A stretch of DNA of 44,674 nt, taken from NCBI GenBank assembly GCA_016213625.1, contig JACQZZ010000024.1, positions 1 through 44,674 on the forward strand, read 5' to 3'. Made by a program: the position numbers and the translations under genes. Shown here piece after piece: positions 44,055 to 44,674 of this stretch; position 1 is the stretch's first letter, and each line of letters opens with the position of its first letter. The DNA is from Actinomycetota bacterium (GTDB lineage Bacteria; Actinomycetota; Acidimicrobiia; Acidimicrobiales; Ilumatobacteraceae). Below the pieces are notes generated by a model. It saw only the letters and a program-made list of their open reading frames with translations, had not been told where the DNA came from and searched no databases.

Positions 44055-44180
44055 GGAAGAGAAGACTGAACGCCAGTGCGGGCAGCGACGGAATCGGCCT
44101 TCGGGTCGAGGCTGGACGCTGTCTGTCAATTCACAAGTCCTCGGGGTCCCAACCTCGAGGCACATCAAATCAAGTCAGAT

Positions 44181-44231
44181 CTGAGCGCCGGCACACCTGT
44201 TTTCCCAGGTGGAGCGCTCAGCTCTTTCACA
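44181..44231 (+). promoter_or_regulatory. BoxB-like hairpin followed by boxA in the rRNA leader
   Basis: CTGAGCGC (44181-44188) pairs with GCGCTCAG (44214-44221), and inside it CACCTG (44194-44199) pairs with CAGGTG (44206-44211). Immediately after, GCTCTTTCACA (44221-44231) matches the enteric boxA G-C-T-C-T-T-T-A-A-C-A at all but one base. This is the hairpin-then-boxA order of rRNA antitermination leaders. The remainder of the 348-nt region 43926-44273 contains the promoter and first boxA-like site and no gene. Confidence 0.6.
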
Positions 44232-44273
44232 ATCGATGCGATCGTCGCCTTCGGGTGTCGGTCGTACACGGTT

Positions 44274-44674
<401 letters not shown>

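Overview
The window is one continuous chromosomal housekeeping segment from a high-GC actinobacterium. The leading end of a 16S rRNA gene at the right edge, mIHF, a PriA without a Walker A motif, the order mihF-gmk-rpoZ-coaBC-metK-priA, and DUF1844 beside infC all point to Actinobacteria. The 16S fragment and gene content look most like Acidimicrobiia (Ilumatobacter-type), but that class assignment is inference from memory. I see no insertion sequence, prophage, CRISPR array, tRNA or transferred island. Genes are packed tightly, many joined by ATGA/GTGA four-base overlaps.

Layout. 1-8795: end of alaS, ruvX, mltG, then a shikimate cluster (aroE, aroC, aroK, aroB, a GNAT acetyltransferase, aroQ), an M24 peptidase, efp and nusB. 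8792-11816: a DUF2079 membrane protein convergent with, and overlapping, a glycosyltransferase-methyltransferase fusion. 11856-17427: carA, carB and pyrD behind an elaborate leader. 17450-22816: mihF, gmk, rpoZ, coaBC, metK, priA. 22813-27801: an RsmC-like methyltransferase (minus), def, fmt, rsmB, mog, hisG, a cold-shock-like protein and an ATL-like protein. 27782-33912: DUF1844 (minus), infC, rpmI, rplT, a SpoU methyltransferase, pheS, pheT. 33909-35209: YqgE/AlgH (minus) and DUF4230. 35240-41552: argC, argB, argD, argF, argR, argH, then an AAG-type DNA glycosylase. 41519-43925: DUF2332 (minus) and tyrS. 43922-44674: rRNA promoter, leader and the first ~400 nt of 16S rRNA.

The most interesting material is regulatory. 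The carA leader holds a textbook PyrR-binding hairpin placed directly before the Shine-Dalgarno of a short leader ORF. That ORF runs through a very strong intrinsic terminator. After the terminator come two tandem TGCAT-N4-ATGCA boxes, probable ArgR operators. The argC promoter carries two matching boxes with the same 20-bp centre spacing inside a 32-bp palindrome, and argR lies in the arg operon. This suggests that one locus integrates pyrimidine and arginine signals for carbamoyl phosphate supply. Other notable points are an apparent ATA start codon for infC coupled to a leader ORF, a CTG start followed by an 11-bp hairpin in the SpoU gene, a recurring TANNNT-N7-start arrangement that predicts leaderless mRNAs (aroC, def, hisG, DUF1844), and an rRNA leader with a boxB-like hairpin abutting boxA.
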